Below, piece by piece: positions 1-11,744 of a stretch of DNA of 64,000 bases; position 1 is the stretch's first letter; each line of letters opens with the position of its first letter. Under the pieces are notes generated by a model, which saw only the letters and a list, made by a program, of their open reading frames with translations, had not been told where the DNA came from and searched no databases. Both the position numbers and the translations under genes were made by a program. Location: assembly GCA_958510825.1 (NCBI GenBank), contig OY294046.1, forward strand, positions 186,001 to 250,000, given 5' to 3'. This DNA comes from Brachypterus glaber (lineage: Eukaryota > Arthropoda > Insecta > Coleoptera > Kateretidae).

Positions 1-91
1 TTTTCGGTTAAAAAAGCAAGGAAAATCTCAATCTTGGGTAGAAAGTTGGGAGAATCGCTGTATTGAGTAAAAAATTGGGAAAATCGCAACC

Positions 92-230
92 TTTAGTTGT
101 AAAATTGTTTGTTCTGCCCTCCCCAAAAAGAGTTTTCTTTAGTTGTAAAATTTTTGCTTCTGCCCTCCCCAAAAAACTTTTTATTTAGTTGTAAAATTGT
201 TGCTTCTACCCTCCCCAAAAAAGACTTTCT
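92..230. repeat. 46-bp tandem repeat, three units
   Basis: Units start at 92, 138 and 184 with TTTAGTTGTAAAATT, each containing CTTCTGCCCTCCCCAAAAA or a one-base variant. A related CTGCCC...AAAA stretch occurs inverted near 57770-57815. Confidence 0.85.
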
Positions 231-235
231 GGGGT

Positions 236-1387
236 AAAATAAAACTATTATATCCTTTGATCTACCTGGTGCAGAATAGCGCCCGGACGTCAGTTGGCCG
301 ATTAAAGCTCCCAGTTTGCTCCCCCGTTTCGAAAAAAACCACTACACCATGTCAGTAGGGCCACATAGGTAAATGATATACATGTAATTAGCTAAGTACG
401 GTCTGTGGCCACTGCCCCGGGCGCAACATTCAACGAAAAAAACCGTCTAGGTAAAATGCTTCGCATTTAATATTGTAAGCTCTTCGAAAACGTCGGGAAT
501 GATACTTTTCGACAAGCTATGTTCACTATTTTTCCTGCAACACCAAAAAAAAAAATTTAAAACAAATATTATTTTCTGTAAAGAAAATTATAATTATTTA
601 AAATTATTAGGCTAATTAAAATTAAGTAACTATTAAAAATCACCAGTAATTCACAAAAAATAAATATTTTAGCTGTGGTTTTGCTAAAATTCCCAAATTT
701 TTATGCGTCAACCTTGATACATCAATTTAAGTTTACCTTAGTCTCTTTCGTTTGTTTTCTTAGATTAGATTAGACTTTTACAGTTAAAATAAGCTAGGTT
801 TTGTTTATTTAAATAGTTTTTATCTCATTAAAGTTTAAACGATTTAAAAAATATATTTTCAGATACTTAAAAAATGTAATAAAAAAAGTCTAATTAAATG
901 GTAAATATTTTGAATAAAATTCATGCTAGCTTTGCTTTTCCACAAATGTTTGATATTTTGTCGCTCGCGTTTGAAATATATATATTTTTTGACGAATTGA
1001 GGAAGAGAAAAGGGATTAAAGGGAGTTTAATTTTTTTTTACATATATTGTGTACATGGGAAATTATGTGAAAAATTAAGAAAATTATATAGATAGGTACG
1101 TTTCTAGATGAAGGCTGAGAAGAGTGGAAAAAACGTGCATATATAATTATGTTTTTATCTACCACTATTTTACAGTCGTATGGTAGTATATGCTTTTACA
1201 AAAATTCAACCAAATAATTAAAATGCAATTTGGTGGTTTTCAGGTATAATGGACAAAAAGGTTAACATTATGTAAGCATTTTTTAACAGTCATCAAGACA
1301 ACAATCTTTTTTCTGAAAGGTTTTATTAATTTTCTACACGTACTGAGAAAACTTTTTCTAAATTACATCACATGATTTTTCGGCGTG
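236..1387. other. AT-rich intron sequence, nothing recognised
   Basis: Mostly A/T with a somewhat GC-richer patch at 270-440. Short frames show no family resemblance. I see no splice-bounded exon. Confidence 0.5.
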
Positions 1388-1816
1388 TACACGGAAAAAA
1401 AAAATTATAGCTAGGAGCGCTATAACACACATACCAAGCAAATTATAATCGCTTATTATATAAATACAAGGCTTTCTCTTACAATTATGGCAGTCAGTGT
1501 AAAAATTTATATGAAATACTTTAATTGTTTAGTGAATAATAAAATATAACAAATAGTATGGCATTTATAGCTTAAATAGATTTAATTATTGTCCGTGCTA
1601 ATAATTTTTATAATATAATAAAATTTCTGTAAATTTATAATAGTGCCTGTAATAAATATAATCGTGTCTGTAATATATATAATCGTTTCCAATTTATTTT
1701 TAACATTATTAGTTATTGTGTCCCTTATAATCTATAGCTTAAATCACTATAATTTGCCACTGTTACCAAATATCTTATAATGTATAGCGCAGAGCCCACT
1801 AATTTCTTTCCGTGTA
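1388..1816. mobile_element. MITE-like element with TACACGGAAA inverted ends
   Basis: Left end TACACGGAAA and right end TTTCCGTGTA are inverted copies bounding an AT-rich body with repeated TATAATCG words (near 1446, 1660, 1679). No coding capacity. Class unknown; ends in TA fit a Tc1/mariner or similar TIR element. Confidence 0.45.
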
Positions 1817-1849
1817 GGATTTACTCAGTCAAACTGCAATCATGGGAGT

Positions 1850-2135
1850 AGGGTTCACAAGAATCGAGAAACAAAATATCTTATCTCGAAAGTCGAAAGT
1901 CTTGCAGACTAAAAACCCTACTCTCAATTTCCCTACTCCATTACAACCCTACTCCGTAACAACCCTAAGTGGTCGGCGAAGCCAACTTGGCTTATGAAAA
2001 GTACAAAAAATTTAATCAAGGGTAGATCGAGGTCTCGATTCTTGATCTTGAGTCTCGACTCTCGTCTTGATTTTTTGAATTACACTCTTGTCTTTTCTAT
2101 CGAAATCGAGACAATGCAAGAAATCTCGATTTCTG
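1850..2135. repeat. GAGACGAGAC-type dispersed repeat, copy 1
   Basis: Purine-rich alternations such as AATCGAGAA, TCTCGACTCTCGTCTTGA and ATCGAGACAATGC. The same pattern, with an adjacent AGGGTTTCA or TATGATTTCA-like border, recurs at 4835-4985, 48465-48560 and 52055-52330. Partly self-complementary. No coding sense. Confidence 0.5.
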
Positions 2136-2403
2136 GACTTTTTCCTGTGATACCATCATTGGGAGGTGCTAGATAATTTTTATTAACTGCTAATAGACTG
2201 CTAATAGGCTATTAACGATATAAAACTAATCATAGTGGTATTATTAATGCACACCTTTTTAATGATACCATGGTGGTCTAGTAAATAATATTTATTACCA
2301 ATAGCAAGTTAAATATTTTCTAGGAAATATTTATATAAATACATCAATATATATTGATGTATTTATTTATGCAAAATATGTACTTATGCAAATAACCACG
2401 AAG

Positions 2404-2610
2404 TTCATAATAGTTATTTATTATACAAGGGCAAAAAGTTACATTTTTCGCTTAAGTAAACTTTTAGAAGTCGAGGGCCGGCCGGCCCGCCGGCCCAAAG
2501 GTAATAATCCTAAAAAATCTAAACTTTTCGCCTGTATATACATGTATTCAACAATATTTTTTATTCGATGGTTACTAATTAAAATATATTTAATTTTAAA
2601 TTGCAAAAAT
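2404..2610. repeat. Dispersed repeat (TTATTATACAAGG...TTTTTTATTCGAT), copy 1
   Basis: Related to 50218-50400 and 51350-51487, sharing TATACAAGG/AGA, a GAAAAATAC-like word and ATTTTTTATTCGATTGT. This copy carries a GC-rich inverted stretch at 2473-2496 instead of the GAGCTCGG word of the others. Confidence 0.4.
2473..2496. repeat. GC-only palindromic tract
   Basis: GGGCCGGCCGGCCCGCCGGC and the following CC form an almost pure GC, self-complementary block in DNA that is otherwise about 70% A+T or more. Confidence 0.8.
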
Positions 2611-2614
2611 AATA

Positions 2615-3665
2615 TCCTTTTACTGTCTTATAACCTATCTAGTTATCCATGACAAATTGCTATGCAATCAAATCGAAAAAAAAAACAAATTAATCGTTTC
2701 TTTTGCGTGCGGTTACATTTTCAAATTAGTTTAGTGTTTTAATTAATTTGTGTTAAAATGTATTTGTTATGAAAATATTAATACTTCTGAAACCGTTCTA
2801 TAAATATTATAAACATTGAAATTGATTTTACAATTGAATTTTTGAATTTGTGATTTGTTTTAGTGGATGAATACAGATTAACCGGTTAACCATATGTTTT
2901 GAGGTTACTACTAAAGATAATATCTCTATAAGAATGTGAATTAATATTAACAATTCTTATTGAGTGATTACACTGATGTGTAAAAACAATTAATATCAAT
3001 TGGAAAAAAGTTAAATGGATTGCGTGTATATGATCATTTGAATTATCGGTAATTTTTCTATTTATCGAAATTATTAATTCATAAAATTGACAGGCATATA
3101 AAAAAGTGTTAAATGCATTTACTGGGATAATACGGTAGGTAAACCCACCCATGGGTGGTTTTTTGAGCGGACCAACACGCAAAACTCCCATTAATAATGG
3201 ACTTAGACCCATTTCAATCACATTGCATAACTTTGTTTTAGAAAATAATGATGGATCAGTGTTTTTACAGCTTTTAATTTTTTTCGGTTTGGTTGAGGTT
3301 ATGGAATGAATAAATTTACAGGATTTTCCTATAAAAAAGAAAAAGAAAATATATAAAAATATTTTTTTATTTTAAGCTCTTTCTATAATGTAAATACATT
3401 TTATTTCATAAATTACATTAAAAACACCTATTGGTTTTAATTCCTATGAATAATTCATAGCATCAAAAACAATTTTAAGGACAAATTTAAACTAAAACGA
3501 GAGCTCCATTTAGACTTTTTTAACCTAATTTGTTGATGTAAAATGACCTTTTAAAATTACACTGATAAAAATAATTAAAATATTTAAAATTGATTTAAAT
3601 ATGCAGACAAATTTTCTACAAACGTATGACATCTTGAAACTTTTAAGTTAATTAAGTTAATTACA
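2615..3665. other. AT-rich intron sequence, nothing recognised
   Basis: An open frame on the minus strand at 3221-2886 has AT-biased, low-complexity composition and no recognisable domain. I do not call it a gene. Confidence 0.5.
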
Positions 3666-3669
3666 ATTG

Positions 3670-4364
3670 CATCGGCACTTAGTGCTACTAACATTGCCGA
3701 TGTATTGAAATCTTCTCCGAAAAGTCAAAATCTTTGACCACGTTTTTTTCACATTTCTCGATGTTTTAGACCATTCTGAGTCGAAATCGCCAAAAAAAAA
3801 TTTTGCGTCCGTCTGTCTGTCTGGGTGTAAACTCTAACTCCATTTCTACATGAGATATCGACTTGCGGTTTTTTGAATATTGTTTCTTATCGTATTCCGA
3901 AGAGCTGATTAGATTTTGGGGGTAAACGATTGGGGGTAAGGGGGTAAAAATAGGGTAAGACTCCTATTATTAGCGTTTTTTGTTTATAATTAAGGCAATT
4001 ATTATTGTATTTGGTTAATTTAGCACTTATATAAAAGATAATTTTAAATTGGTCAAAAAATGTTATAACCAACGTTTTCCTAAAACGCATTGTTTTCGAG
4101 ATATTGGCGTTTAAAGCAGTAAAAGGTTTTTTTAGCATATCTCACATATTTATAACCCGATTTCAAAAAATTATATTTGAAATAAAAGCTCTTTTTAAGC
4201 CCTATAAAAAATGTTATATACAGTTTTTTGCTAGTATATAATGTTTTAAAGATACAGAATTTAAAATCAAACAAACACCTAGTTTGAAATTTGCAAACTA
4301 GATGGCTCTAGTGTACAATAGTGCCGATGTTTTGACAGGGTGCTTGAAACGTTTCATCTAGTTA
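3670..4364 (+). mobile_element. Helentron/DINE-like non-autonomous element, copy 1
   Basis: Starts with an ATCGGCAC...GTGCCGAT hairpin (one stem base changed here), carries a GTCY microsatellite (GTCCGTCTGTCTGTCTGG near 3808), and ends with the inverted subterminal copy GTGCCGATG, then CAGGGTGCTTG, then CATCTAG|T. Subterminal inverted repeats, a central GTCY microsatellite and a CTAG/T terminus are the layout of Helentron-associated elements (DINE-1, mini-me). Open frames in the copies (LKKPFTALNANISKTMRFRK...) arise because the repeat lacks stops in one frame; they match no transposase I know. Confidence 0.6.
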
Positions 4365-4834
4365 TTATTATTAAATATTACCTATTTAAAATTTTAGGCA
4401 ATTATCGTTTATAATATTTAGTAAACTCCTAAAAATAAGGCGAAACTAGAATAATAATTTAGAGTTCTTTCGAATTATTTTTAATTTCAAGATTAATTCT
4501 GTACATCAAAGCTATGTGAGTTCTAACCCCCAGGGGATATGTTTAACGCGTCTCAATATTTAGCATTGCAGGACCCTATTTTTGAATTATCCCGTACAGA
4601 AACCTAATACACTGAACCTAGGGTTATGCTACTTTGCAGAACCAATCATGTTAATAATAGAGACGTCCCCTTCAGTTAATCGAGGGTAAAATGGACCTAT
4701 AGCAGACTCATTGCAGTCAAGGGAATATAAGGGATAATAAGGGTAAATTAATCAAATCTATTAGATCCAGACAAAATGCTTCACTTTGCTAAATTGAATT
4801 GTGTAATTATAATTCCTAACTCTGGATTAGGGTT

Positions 4835-4985
4835 TCATGAGAACCAAGAAATTGAGATTTCTTGTCTTCTCTCGATTTCGAGATAAAATCAAAACAAGGT
4901 TGTAGTTTAAAAATTCAAGACGAGACGAGAGTTGCGTCGTCGAAAATCTTGATCAAGAATCGAGATTTACCGACTTTTTTGTAAA
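4835..4985. repeat. GAGACGAGAC-type dispersed repeat, copy 2
   Basis: Contains TCTCGATTTCGAGATAAAAT, CAAGACGAGACGAGAG and GATCAAGAATCGAGAT. Shares order and wording with the copy at 52055-52330. Confidence 0.5.
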
Positions 4986-5247
4986 TGAAAATTTTCATTT
5001 ACCTACCGTTTAAAAGTTTTAGGTAGGTTCTCTGCGCACACGTTAAGCAAAACATATCCATAATGTCCATTCATTCTGGGAATACGACTCTGACGTCACA
5101 TCGGGCGAATTAAAAACCACTCTGTACTGTAACTGAAAGTTAATTATTAAGACTTAATTTATATAAAATATATATAAACAAAAATCATTTATTAAATAAA
5201 ATAAGTTTCAATTACTCTACAGAGTGGTATTTACTTTATGCCCTGTG

Positions 5248-5500
5248 CACTGATAAAACCATTTATTTATGTCAACGAAATATTTGGTTGGATATGATTG
5301 AATTATTTGGTTGTGTCAAATAAATTTTATTTGTGTCAAATAAACTATTTTGTTCCCATTAATAAATCATTTTGAAATTAAAATATTTGTTTACATGAAT
5401 TAAATATTTATTTGACTCAAATAAAATTGGTTACAATCAAATAATTTAATATCCCAATAAATCCTTAATTTAATATCCCAATAAATCCTTTTTATCAGTG
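5248..5500. mobile_element. MITE with CACTGATAAAA inverted ends
   Basis: Left CACTGATAAAACCATTTATT and right AATAAATCCTTTTTATCAGTG. The interior is full of TGTCAAATAAA / TTATTTGACTCAAATAAA words in both orientations. Immediately to the left, 5130-5226 is a smaller fold-back flanked by CCACTCTGT and ACAGAGTGG. Confidence 0.55.
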
Positions 5501-6014
5501 TAGATGCCAAGAGAATTGAAAACCCTGCTCTAGATAAATTCATACCGACTGAGAACATACAAATTTTGATTAAATTATGGGCCTAGGAGGCATGGAGCTA
5601 TAGACCACGACTGACAATGAGTAAAGAGAATGAAACACTACAAAATATTTGTAGACAGATTTCTGGGATTTTTGTGTGACTTTCGTTGAGTTTTTTGAGT
5701 GTTTGGAAAAACTTTTGAAAAGGACGTAGAAACATACGCTTTAATGAAAAAATTGTCAACATTTCACATGAGAATATAAAAAATAGTTTAGCCATATCTT
5801 TTAATGTTTATTTTATTTTATTAATTTCGCTAATTAAGTTCATGTTTGTTTAATTTATGGCCCGTTTTATTACTTTTATGTAACTATTAATAATACTAAT
5901 TAATAAAAGTTTGCAAATTAATGTGTGTGTTTTTATAACACACCATGCGCATCAAAACAGAATCGTAATAAGTGCCTAAAGCTATTTTTGTGGGGCTCAT
6001 AATGAACATTTTTT

Positions 6015-6185
6015 CAACGGTATCTCACACTTAAAATTTGATGCCCTATAAACGGAAATATTTAAATTAAAAAGTCCAAACCATACATCTCCGCAAGCTG
6101 CCGCCGTAATTTTTAATTTTAAATATCTCGGCTCACAAAGCATCAAACTTTAAATGTGAGACACCGTTTGTAGGGAAATTTCACA
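6015..6185. repeat. Fold-back repeat
   Basis: Inverted arms: CAACGGTATCTCACACTTAA...TTTGATGC and GCATCAAACTTTAAATGTGAGA...CACCGTTTG. Related half-copies with TTTCACACTTTAAATG and GTGAGCCGAGATATT are at 9005-9090 and 28035-28115. Confidence 0.6.
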
Positions 6186-6708
6186 TAATACACTATGGGC
6201 CCAACAAAATATTTAGCTGCTTTTTATTCAAAAAGTTTAGTTTGATAATAATAATTATTAGTTTGATAAATTTTATGAATGTCTAAAGAGTGTCTAACGA
6301 GTGGCTTCTAAACGGAATTATGACAAGGGTAGTCGCAAAAGCATTCCTGGGCATTCCTGGTCATTTGTGTCATTTGTTGTCTGTCCATTACCATAATTAG
6401 GGAAGGTGTGGTTTAATTAATTCCATTAGTTTTTTCGTCCAGACTTATTATATATATTTTATATTTTTCATTAAAGTAATGCAATTTGGGACGTCTTTAT
6501 CATTAAAATTGCCATTAATTACACAGGCCCACAAAAAATAAAAGTAAATTACTCTAAATCTTACGTTATTCTGGGGACTGAAAAAAAAAATTGACAGTGA
6601 AAAAGCTTTTTTTTATGATGTTATCTACCAATTTCGTTAAAATTTGGTACGGCTTTTTTGAATAATTTCCCTTCCTTTATATATCTCAAAAAAAAATATT
6701 TTACTCAC

Positions 6709-6899
6709 CTTGGAAGTAGCTTTTGGTGCGTAAGTAACTAACGGACAGACGTAATATGGACAGACGATCCAGTTTTGACAGAATATTCTGCTCAAAGGGA
6801 AGAAGACTAGCGAGGTTATCCAGTTCGGCGTTGAGCCTTTCTCGGTGACGTTTGCTGGGATTGCTTTTTGTCACGCCATCTTTTGGGGTTGGCTTCAAA
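6709..6899 (-). CDS. ss: spineless / aryl hydrocarbon receptor, coding exon 2 (bHLH domain)
   Basis: Second coding exon, 191 nt, residues 20-82 of the joined protein. It encodes the DNA-binding and dimerisation bHLH domain: the basic region around [16 protein letters not shown], helix 1 through LASLLPF, and helix 2 through [20 protein letters not shown]. The NPSKRHRER basic region and the SVSYLR helix 2 are diagnostic of AHR rather than of dysfusion, sim, trh or ARNT. The acceptor is a polypyrimidine tract plus CAG (minus strand TTTTCTTTTCAG, ending at 6900). The donor is CAAG|GTGAGT at 6708. An in-frame TTG near the start is simply Leu 20, not an initiator. The exon leaves in phase 1, so exon 3 should start by completing a G-x-x codon. 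No PAS-like exon was recognised in the 6.7 kb below it, so exon 3 onward is probably outside the window. Confidence 0.96.
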
Positions 6900-7780
6900 C
6901 TGAAAAGAAAATGTCATTATTAGCTGGCTATTCATATTCATTCAGTAATAATATTTTTTTTACAAAAAATTTTGCATGTGGCACGATAGAAACTGCTCCA
7001 TTGCTGGACTAACCATTTTGCGTACCTCGTACCTTGTCTTACAAACCCCGTACTCTTCCAGTAAAGACTTTTTTTCGGACATTAGTACACAAATAACTAT
7101 TTTTGGACAAACACTCGAAAATATACATATATTTTGTACTCATTTTTTAAAGGAAGGAATAAATTCCATGCGCATGTACGGAAGATAGGCATATTCATGT
7201 ATAATACATATTTTCTTTAATGCTAATAAGAATTATTATAATTTATTTATCTTTTTTCTCAGTTATTTTTATCGTGGATTTCAACTAAATATTGTGTTCG
7301 CAAGGCCAAAACTACTACTTTGCTTGGCCTGTCATTTTGTGAGACGAGGTACGAGGTGAGATTTTTTTTTAATCAAGGAAATATCAGGGAATTTCTAAAT
7401 AAAAATATTGCAGGCATCCTGTAAACGGTTGGATAATATCAATATAAATGATAAATGCTTGCTATCAGCAATTCGCTACCGTAATTAATTTAAGTCTTTG
7501 TAAAATAATTAAAATAACCTTATAGAGGCTTTAAATATTAATCAATTTTCCAATTCAAATTTATTAAAACAATAACCTAAGGTTGTAATTAGAATTTCTA
7601 TGTAACTAAAAATTTATTTTATTTGTAATAGGCGTTTAGATATGGTAATATGCCAAAAGCAAAGATTTGCATCGTTAAGTTAGATTCTTGTTAGTACATT
7701 TTACATGGTTCTAATAAGGAAGAAATACTTTAAATGAAGAATGAAGAAACTTAAGTATAAAACTTAATAAATTAAACTAA

Positions 7781-8337
7781 ATGAAACGTTGCAAGCACCC
7801 TGTTAAAACATCGGCACTATTGTACACTAGAGCCATCTAGTTTCAAACTAGGTGTTTTGTTTGATTTTAAATTCTGTATCTTTAACACATTATATTCTAG
7901 CAAAAAACTGTATATAACATTTTTTATAGGGCTTAAAGAGAGCTTTTATTTAAAATATAATTTTTTGAAATCGAGTTATAACTACGTGAGTTATGCTAAA
8001 AAAACCTTTTACGCCAATATCTCGAAAACAATGCGTTTTAGGAAAACGTTTATAACATTTTTTGACCAATTTAAAATTATCTTCTATATAAATGCTAAAT
8101 TAAACAAATACAATAATAATTGCCTTAATTATAAACAAAAAACGCTGAAAATAGGAGTTTTACCCTATTTTTACCCCCTTACCCCCAATCGTTTACCCCC
8201 AAAATCTAATCAGCTCTTCGGAATACGATAAGAAACAATATGCAAAAAACCGCAAGTCGATGTCATGTCATGTAGAAATGGAGTTAGAGAGTTTACACCA
8301 AGACAGATAGATAGACAGATAGACAGACGGACGCAAA
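7781..8337 (-). mobile_element. Helentron/DINE-like non-autonomous element, copy 2
   Basis: Opposite orientation to the other three. The CTAG-side end (AAACGTTGCAAGCACCCTG) is intact. The element stops in an expanded GACA/GATA tract (AGACAGATAGATAGACAGAT, starting near 8301), so the hairpin end is lost or was replaced. Confidence 0.6.
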
Positions 8338-8499
8338 TTATGTAAGTTATAAGTCATTCCGCATGTAAACTTTATTCTATGCAAATAAATTTGTAATTTA
8401 AGAGTTTTTCATGTAATTTTACAATTACATGTAATATTTAAATAAAATTATAAAACTACACTGTTTTACACGTGCTTGGATGGAACGTGTTACCCACTC

Positions 8500-8545
8500 T
8501 AAATGGCCAAATTTTTCGTTACGTAATACTTGTACGTTCCCAAAT
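8500..8545. repeat. Solitary end of the GGGAACGTTCAAG MITE family
   Basis: TTCGTTACGTAATACTTGTACG followed by TTCCC: one terminal inverted repeat without a visible partner nearby. Confidence 0.5.
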
Positions 8546-8549
8546 ATGT

Positions 8550-11335
8550 AATTAAATGTTTTAAAATTTTACTATGTTGATTTGTGGATAATTAATTATA
8601 GCAAGTTGCCATGGCAAAATGGATGATATTATGCAAAATACTATTTTGTGATGACGCCAGTTCGAATAGCTGTAAATTTTCCTCTACAAATAAATGTAAC
8701 TAAAAATTAGGTTTTCTGAAAAACTTTTTCCTAAGTATTTGCATTGATGAATTATTTGTTTTCCTTAACTATATATCATTATAGTACATATTATGATTTA
8801 TGAATATTTATTAAATAATAATTACATGTTTTATATCAATTATATATAAATTATTAGTCATGCAAAATTCAGCTGTCAAGAAACGCCACTAAAATGTATA
8901 AATTATACATAATTGTACGTTAAAACATTATATTTATAAACAAGATATTATTTAATATTTTACTAAATAATTTTAATTTTAAGGAAGACCATTTTGTGAG
9001 GTAAAAAAATACAAGAAATTTTCCTTAAAACGGTGTTACACATTTTGAATTTAATGCACTGTGAGCCTAGATATTAAAATTTAAAAAATTCTCCTATATA
9101 CAATTATAATAACATTTAAATCTTACAAAGTTAATGTTACTTGTTACTTTATTGCATATAAAAAATTTGATGAATTTTTCAAACCTCAAATATTTTCTAC
9201 AGATTGTAGGATTTCCTTATTTTACTTGCACAGATAAAAATGATATATAATAATTCAAATAAATATCACTTAAGCCAAGTAAATGTTAAATTTATCTGTA
9301 TAGGTACTCAACAACATAATAATAATAATAATAATTAACGACATTTATTGATCAAAACAAAGGCGTAGATGAGGGGGTAATGGAGGTAATTACCCCCCCC
9401 CAAATAGGACATAAAACGTGACATCAGACAGACTGACATTTTCAAAGTTTCTTATTTTTCATGAAACACATTTATATCCAAGAATTTTTTGTCTAGGACG
9501 TTTTTTGGCAATTTTGGGAAATTCGAAACTACCGTGTATTATTCTAGCGCAGGCGCTGTGAATANNNNNNNNNNNNNNNNNNNNNNNNNNNNNNNNNNNN
9601 NNNNNNNNNNNNNNNNNNNNNNNNNNNNNNNNNNNNNNNNNNNNNNNNNNNNNNNNNNNNNNNNNNNNNNNNNNNNNNNNNNNNNNNNNNNNNNNNNNNN
9701 NNNNNNNNNNNNNNNNNNNNNNNNNNNNNNNNNNNNNNNNNNNNNNNNNNNNNNNNNNNNNNNNCACGAAATTGCAAGTAGCTTTTACCTGGTGAAGTTT
9801 TAAGTTAAACTGTATTGGGACTAATTTTAGGTGGCACCCCCTATAACTTTTTTGTTTTTAAATATTTTTTTTTACATTTGATACAATTGACTTTTTTAAT
9901 GACGGTTTTTTTCCTGAAAAAGTTAACGAAGGCACATTTCCTTCTATTTTTGCGATTTTATAAAAGTATGGCGGAGCACAACATCTCGTAGCATATACTT
10001 GACAGTTGTTTTATTGACATGCCGGTTGCCTACACTGTAGCGCGCAAAATTCAATTTTGCGCTTGCTGTCATGGTAACGAGCAGAAAAGTAAAATGCTAA
10101 TAAATAGGTTATTTTGCGATCTGAAAACTTAATTTGTTTTTGTAGAAATGTTAACTGTTCTTTTTTAAAGACTAGAATTTTTTTAATATTTATTTTTTCG
10201 AGAAAAGAAATATTTTTCAAAGACAAAAAAAGTGCAACAACAGTGTGGACATGAAACTCGTTGTTTTTAAATGTTTATCTTTTTTTTTTAATTTAATTTC
10301 TGCGTGCCCCAGTAAATAAATATTTCCATCCAACCAGGGGTAATAATTTAGAGCAAATAACCACAAATAGATCCTTTTTTTCAAAAGCCCCATTTGTAAT
10401 TCATCGACGTAGATCGGAAGTTGGCTAAACTATAGTCCTTCCGATAACCCGGATATTTAAAGAAATAAATGTTCAAGTTCCGTTTCGAAGCTTTTAGTGG
10501 CAAGTCGCCTTGATACTTGGAGGAATTATTAGAAAAACACTTTACCACAAAGACTGGACAAAGGAAAAACTAAGTAGATGGAGATCTTAAGCGCTAAAAA
10601 TAAATAAAATTTTACACAATATCTTAACCCTTGACCAGAGAGGCCCTGTTACAATGGCTTAATCACAGATGTCCGGTAAATTTTACCGGTCAGTATATTT
10701 TCTATAGTTTCCTTGTTATTTTTAAACATGTTTAGAACAAATAATGGTTATTTGCTTTTGTGAATGTAAAATGTATGATAATATAATATTTTGCAAAATA
10801 CGACGCTATTTTATAATGACGTCAGTTCGAGTAGCTGTGAGTTTGACTCTACTTTGTTTTTTCCTGCAAAAGCCAAAAGAGCATATTGCAATCAATGTTC
10901 GGAACCTATTTCCTGCAAAAGATCTCTGTTTCGCATTCCGGCTTTTTCAAGACTCATTAAAACCAAAGAAGAAATCTAATGCGTTTTATATGACCCGTAG
11001 TTATAACGGATCCACAAAGTGATGATGTGCCTTTTCTATTCATTTTTCCTTTATTTTTCACAGCGCACAAGCGCTAGAAGAGTTTAATACGGTACACTGA
11101 AAAAAATATTTCCTGCAGTTTAATTACCGGCTAGCGGAAACAGAACTTTAAAAGAAACTGTAAAATTTAGCCGATTTTATACCCTAATTTAAAAATAATA
11201 TTATAATTTTAAAACTTGATTTTAGGATATTACGTCGTCATAGTAAATTTAACCCTTACCCTCCAGGGTGTCGCAATTGTGACTTTACTTCTTTCTTTTT
11301 TCTTTAAGGCAATATTAATCCAAAATACTCTAAGA
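8550..11335. other. Intron block with degenerate repeats and a gap
   Basis: Contains TTTTGTGATGACGCCAGTTC at 8646 and TTTTATAATGACGTCAGTTC at 10809, two copies of one degenerate repeat, a Helentron-like fragment with CAGACAGACTGACATT before the gap, and an (AAT)n run near 9320. A plus-strand frame at 10744-11022 overlaps the second copy and is not a convincing gene. Confidence 0.45.
9565..9764. other. Assembly gap (200 N)
   Basis: Exactly 200 N, so a placeholder of unknown true size. Apparent long frames over the run are artefacts. The left flank resembles a repeat also seen near 18450-18540. Confidence 0.99.
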
Positions 11336-11338
11336 CTT

Positions 11339-11740
11339 TTTCTATTTTGCGACTCTTATAAGCTCATAATCACACGCATTTTGCGTGTTCTTATAGACCC
11401 ATAAGAGGTCTGTCCTTTTTTTTTCTTTTGGGTTGGCAACAGACAAAAGTCTATATCTTGACGTTTGCCGTGCAATTGTGAACGTCGGTTTAAAGTTTAA
11501 TTTTCTACAAAATTTTGTGTTTAGGTTATGTTTTACCGTGTTGAAATTGTGGCTTGGTAATTTAAATGTAAGTTTTTTTAAATTTTAGAGCAAAATAGAA
11601 ATAATTGTATAAAGCACTCGTTTCATAACACGTTTTTAGCGCACTAGTACTTTAGAAAACTCACCGTAAGCGGCTCGTTTTCTAAACTTGTACTCGTGCG
11701 CTAAAAACGTATGTTATGAAACTAGTACTTTAATATACTA
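11339..11740 (+). mobile_element. TCTATTTTGCGAC hairpin element, copy 1
   Basis: Starts TCTATTTTGCGACTCTTATA, continues GGGTTGGCAACAGAC, and ends in a long hairpin: TTTCATAACACGTTTTTAGC pairs with GCTAAAAACG(TA)TGTTATGAAA, with an inner stem of AGTACTTTAGAAAA against TTTTCTAAACTTGTACT. An internal segment of about 120 bp present in the other copies is missing here. Ends next to CTAG|T. Confidence 0.65.
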
Positions 11741-11744
11741 GATA

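Larger units (their letters stand above)
1..6708 (-). other. ss: 5' part of spineless intron 2
   Basis: Begins with the GTGAGT donor at 6708-6703 and runs off the left edge. No AHR PAS-A sequence could be recognised on the minus strand here. Open frames are short, AT-rich and overlap repeats. Contents recognised: a 46-bp tandem repeat near the edge, a TACACGG-bounded MITE, two GAGACGAGAC-type repeats, a GC-rich palindrome, one Helentron-like element and two fold-backs. Confidence 0.7.

Noticed and set aside
3887..4138. Recurring open frame MLKKPFTALNANISKTMRFRK... also at 7857-8231, 15360-15581 and 34859-35110
   Set aside because: All lie inside copies of one non-coding Helentron-like repeat. 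Frames differ in length and break at different points, and composition is low-complexity; no sign of selection on protein.
1..6700. Exon 3 (PAS-A start) of spineless
   Set aside because: Scanned for an acceptor followed by a phase-1 continuation and PAS-like residues on the minus strand; nothing convincing. The exon is probably beyond the window.
9459..9803. Long frames across runs of X
   Set aside because: Assembly gap of 200 N; the same holds for frames over 51488-51687.
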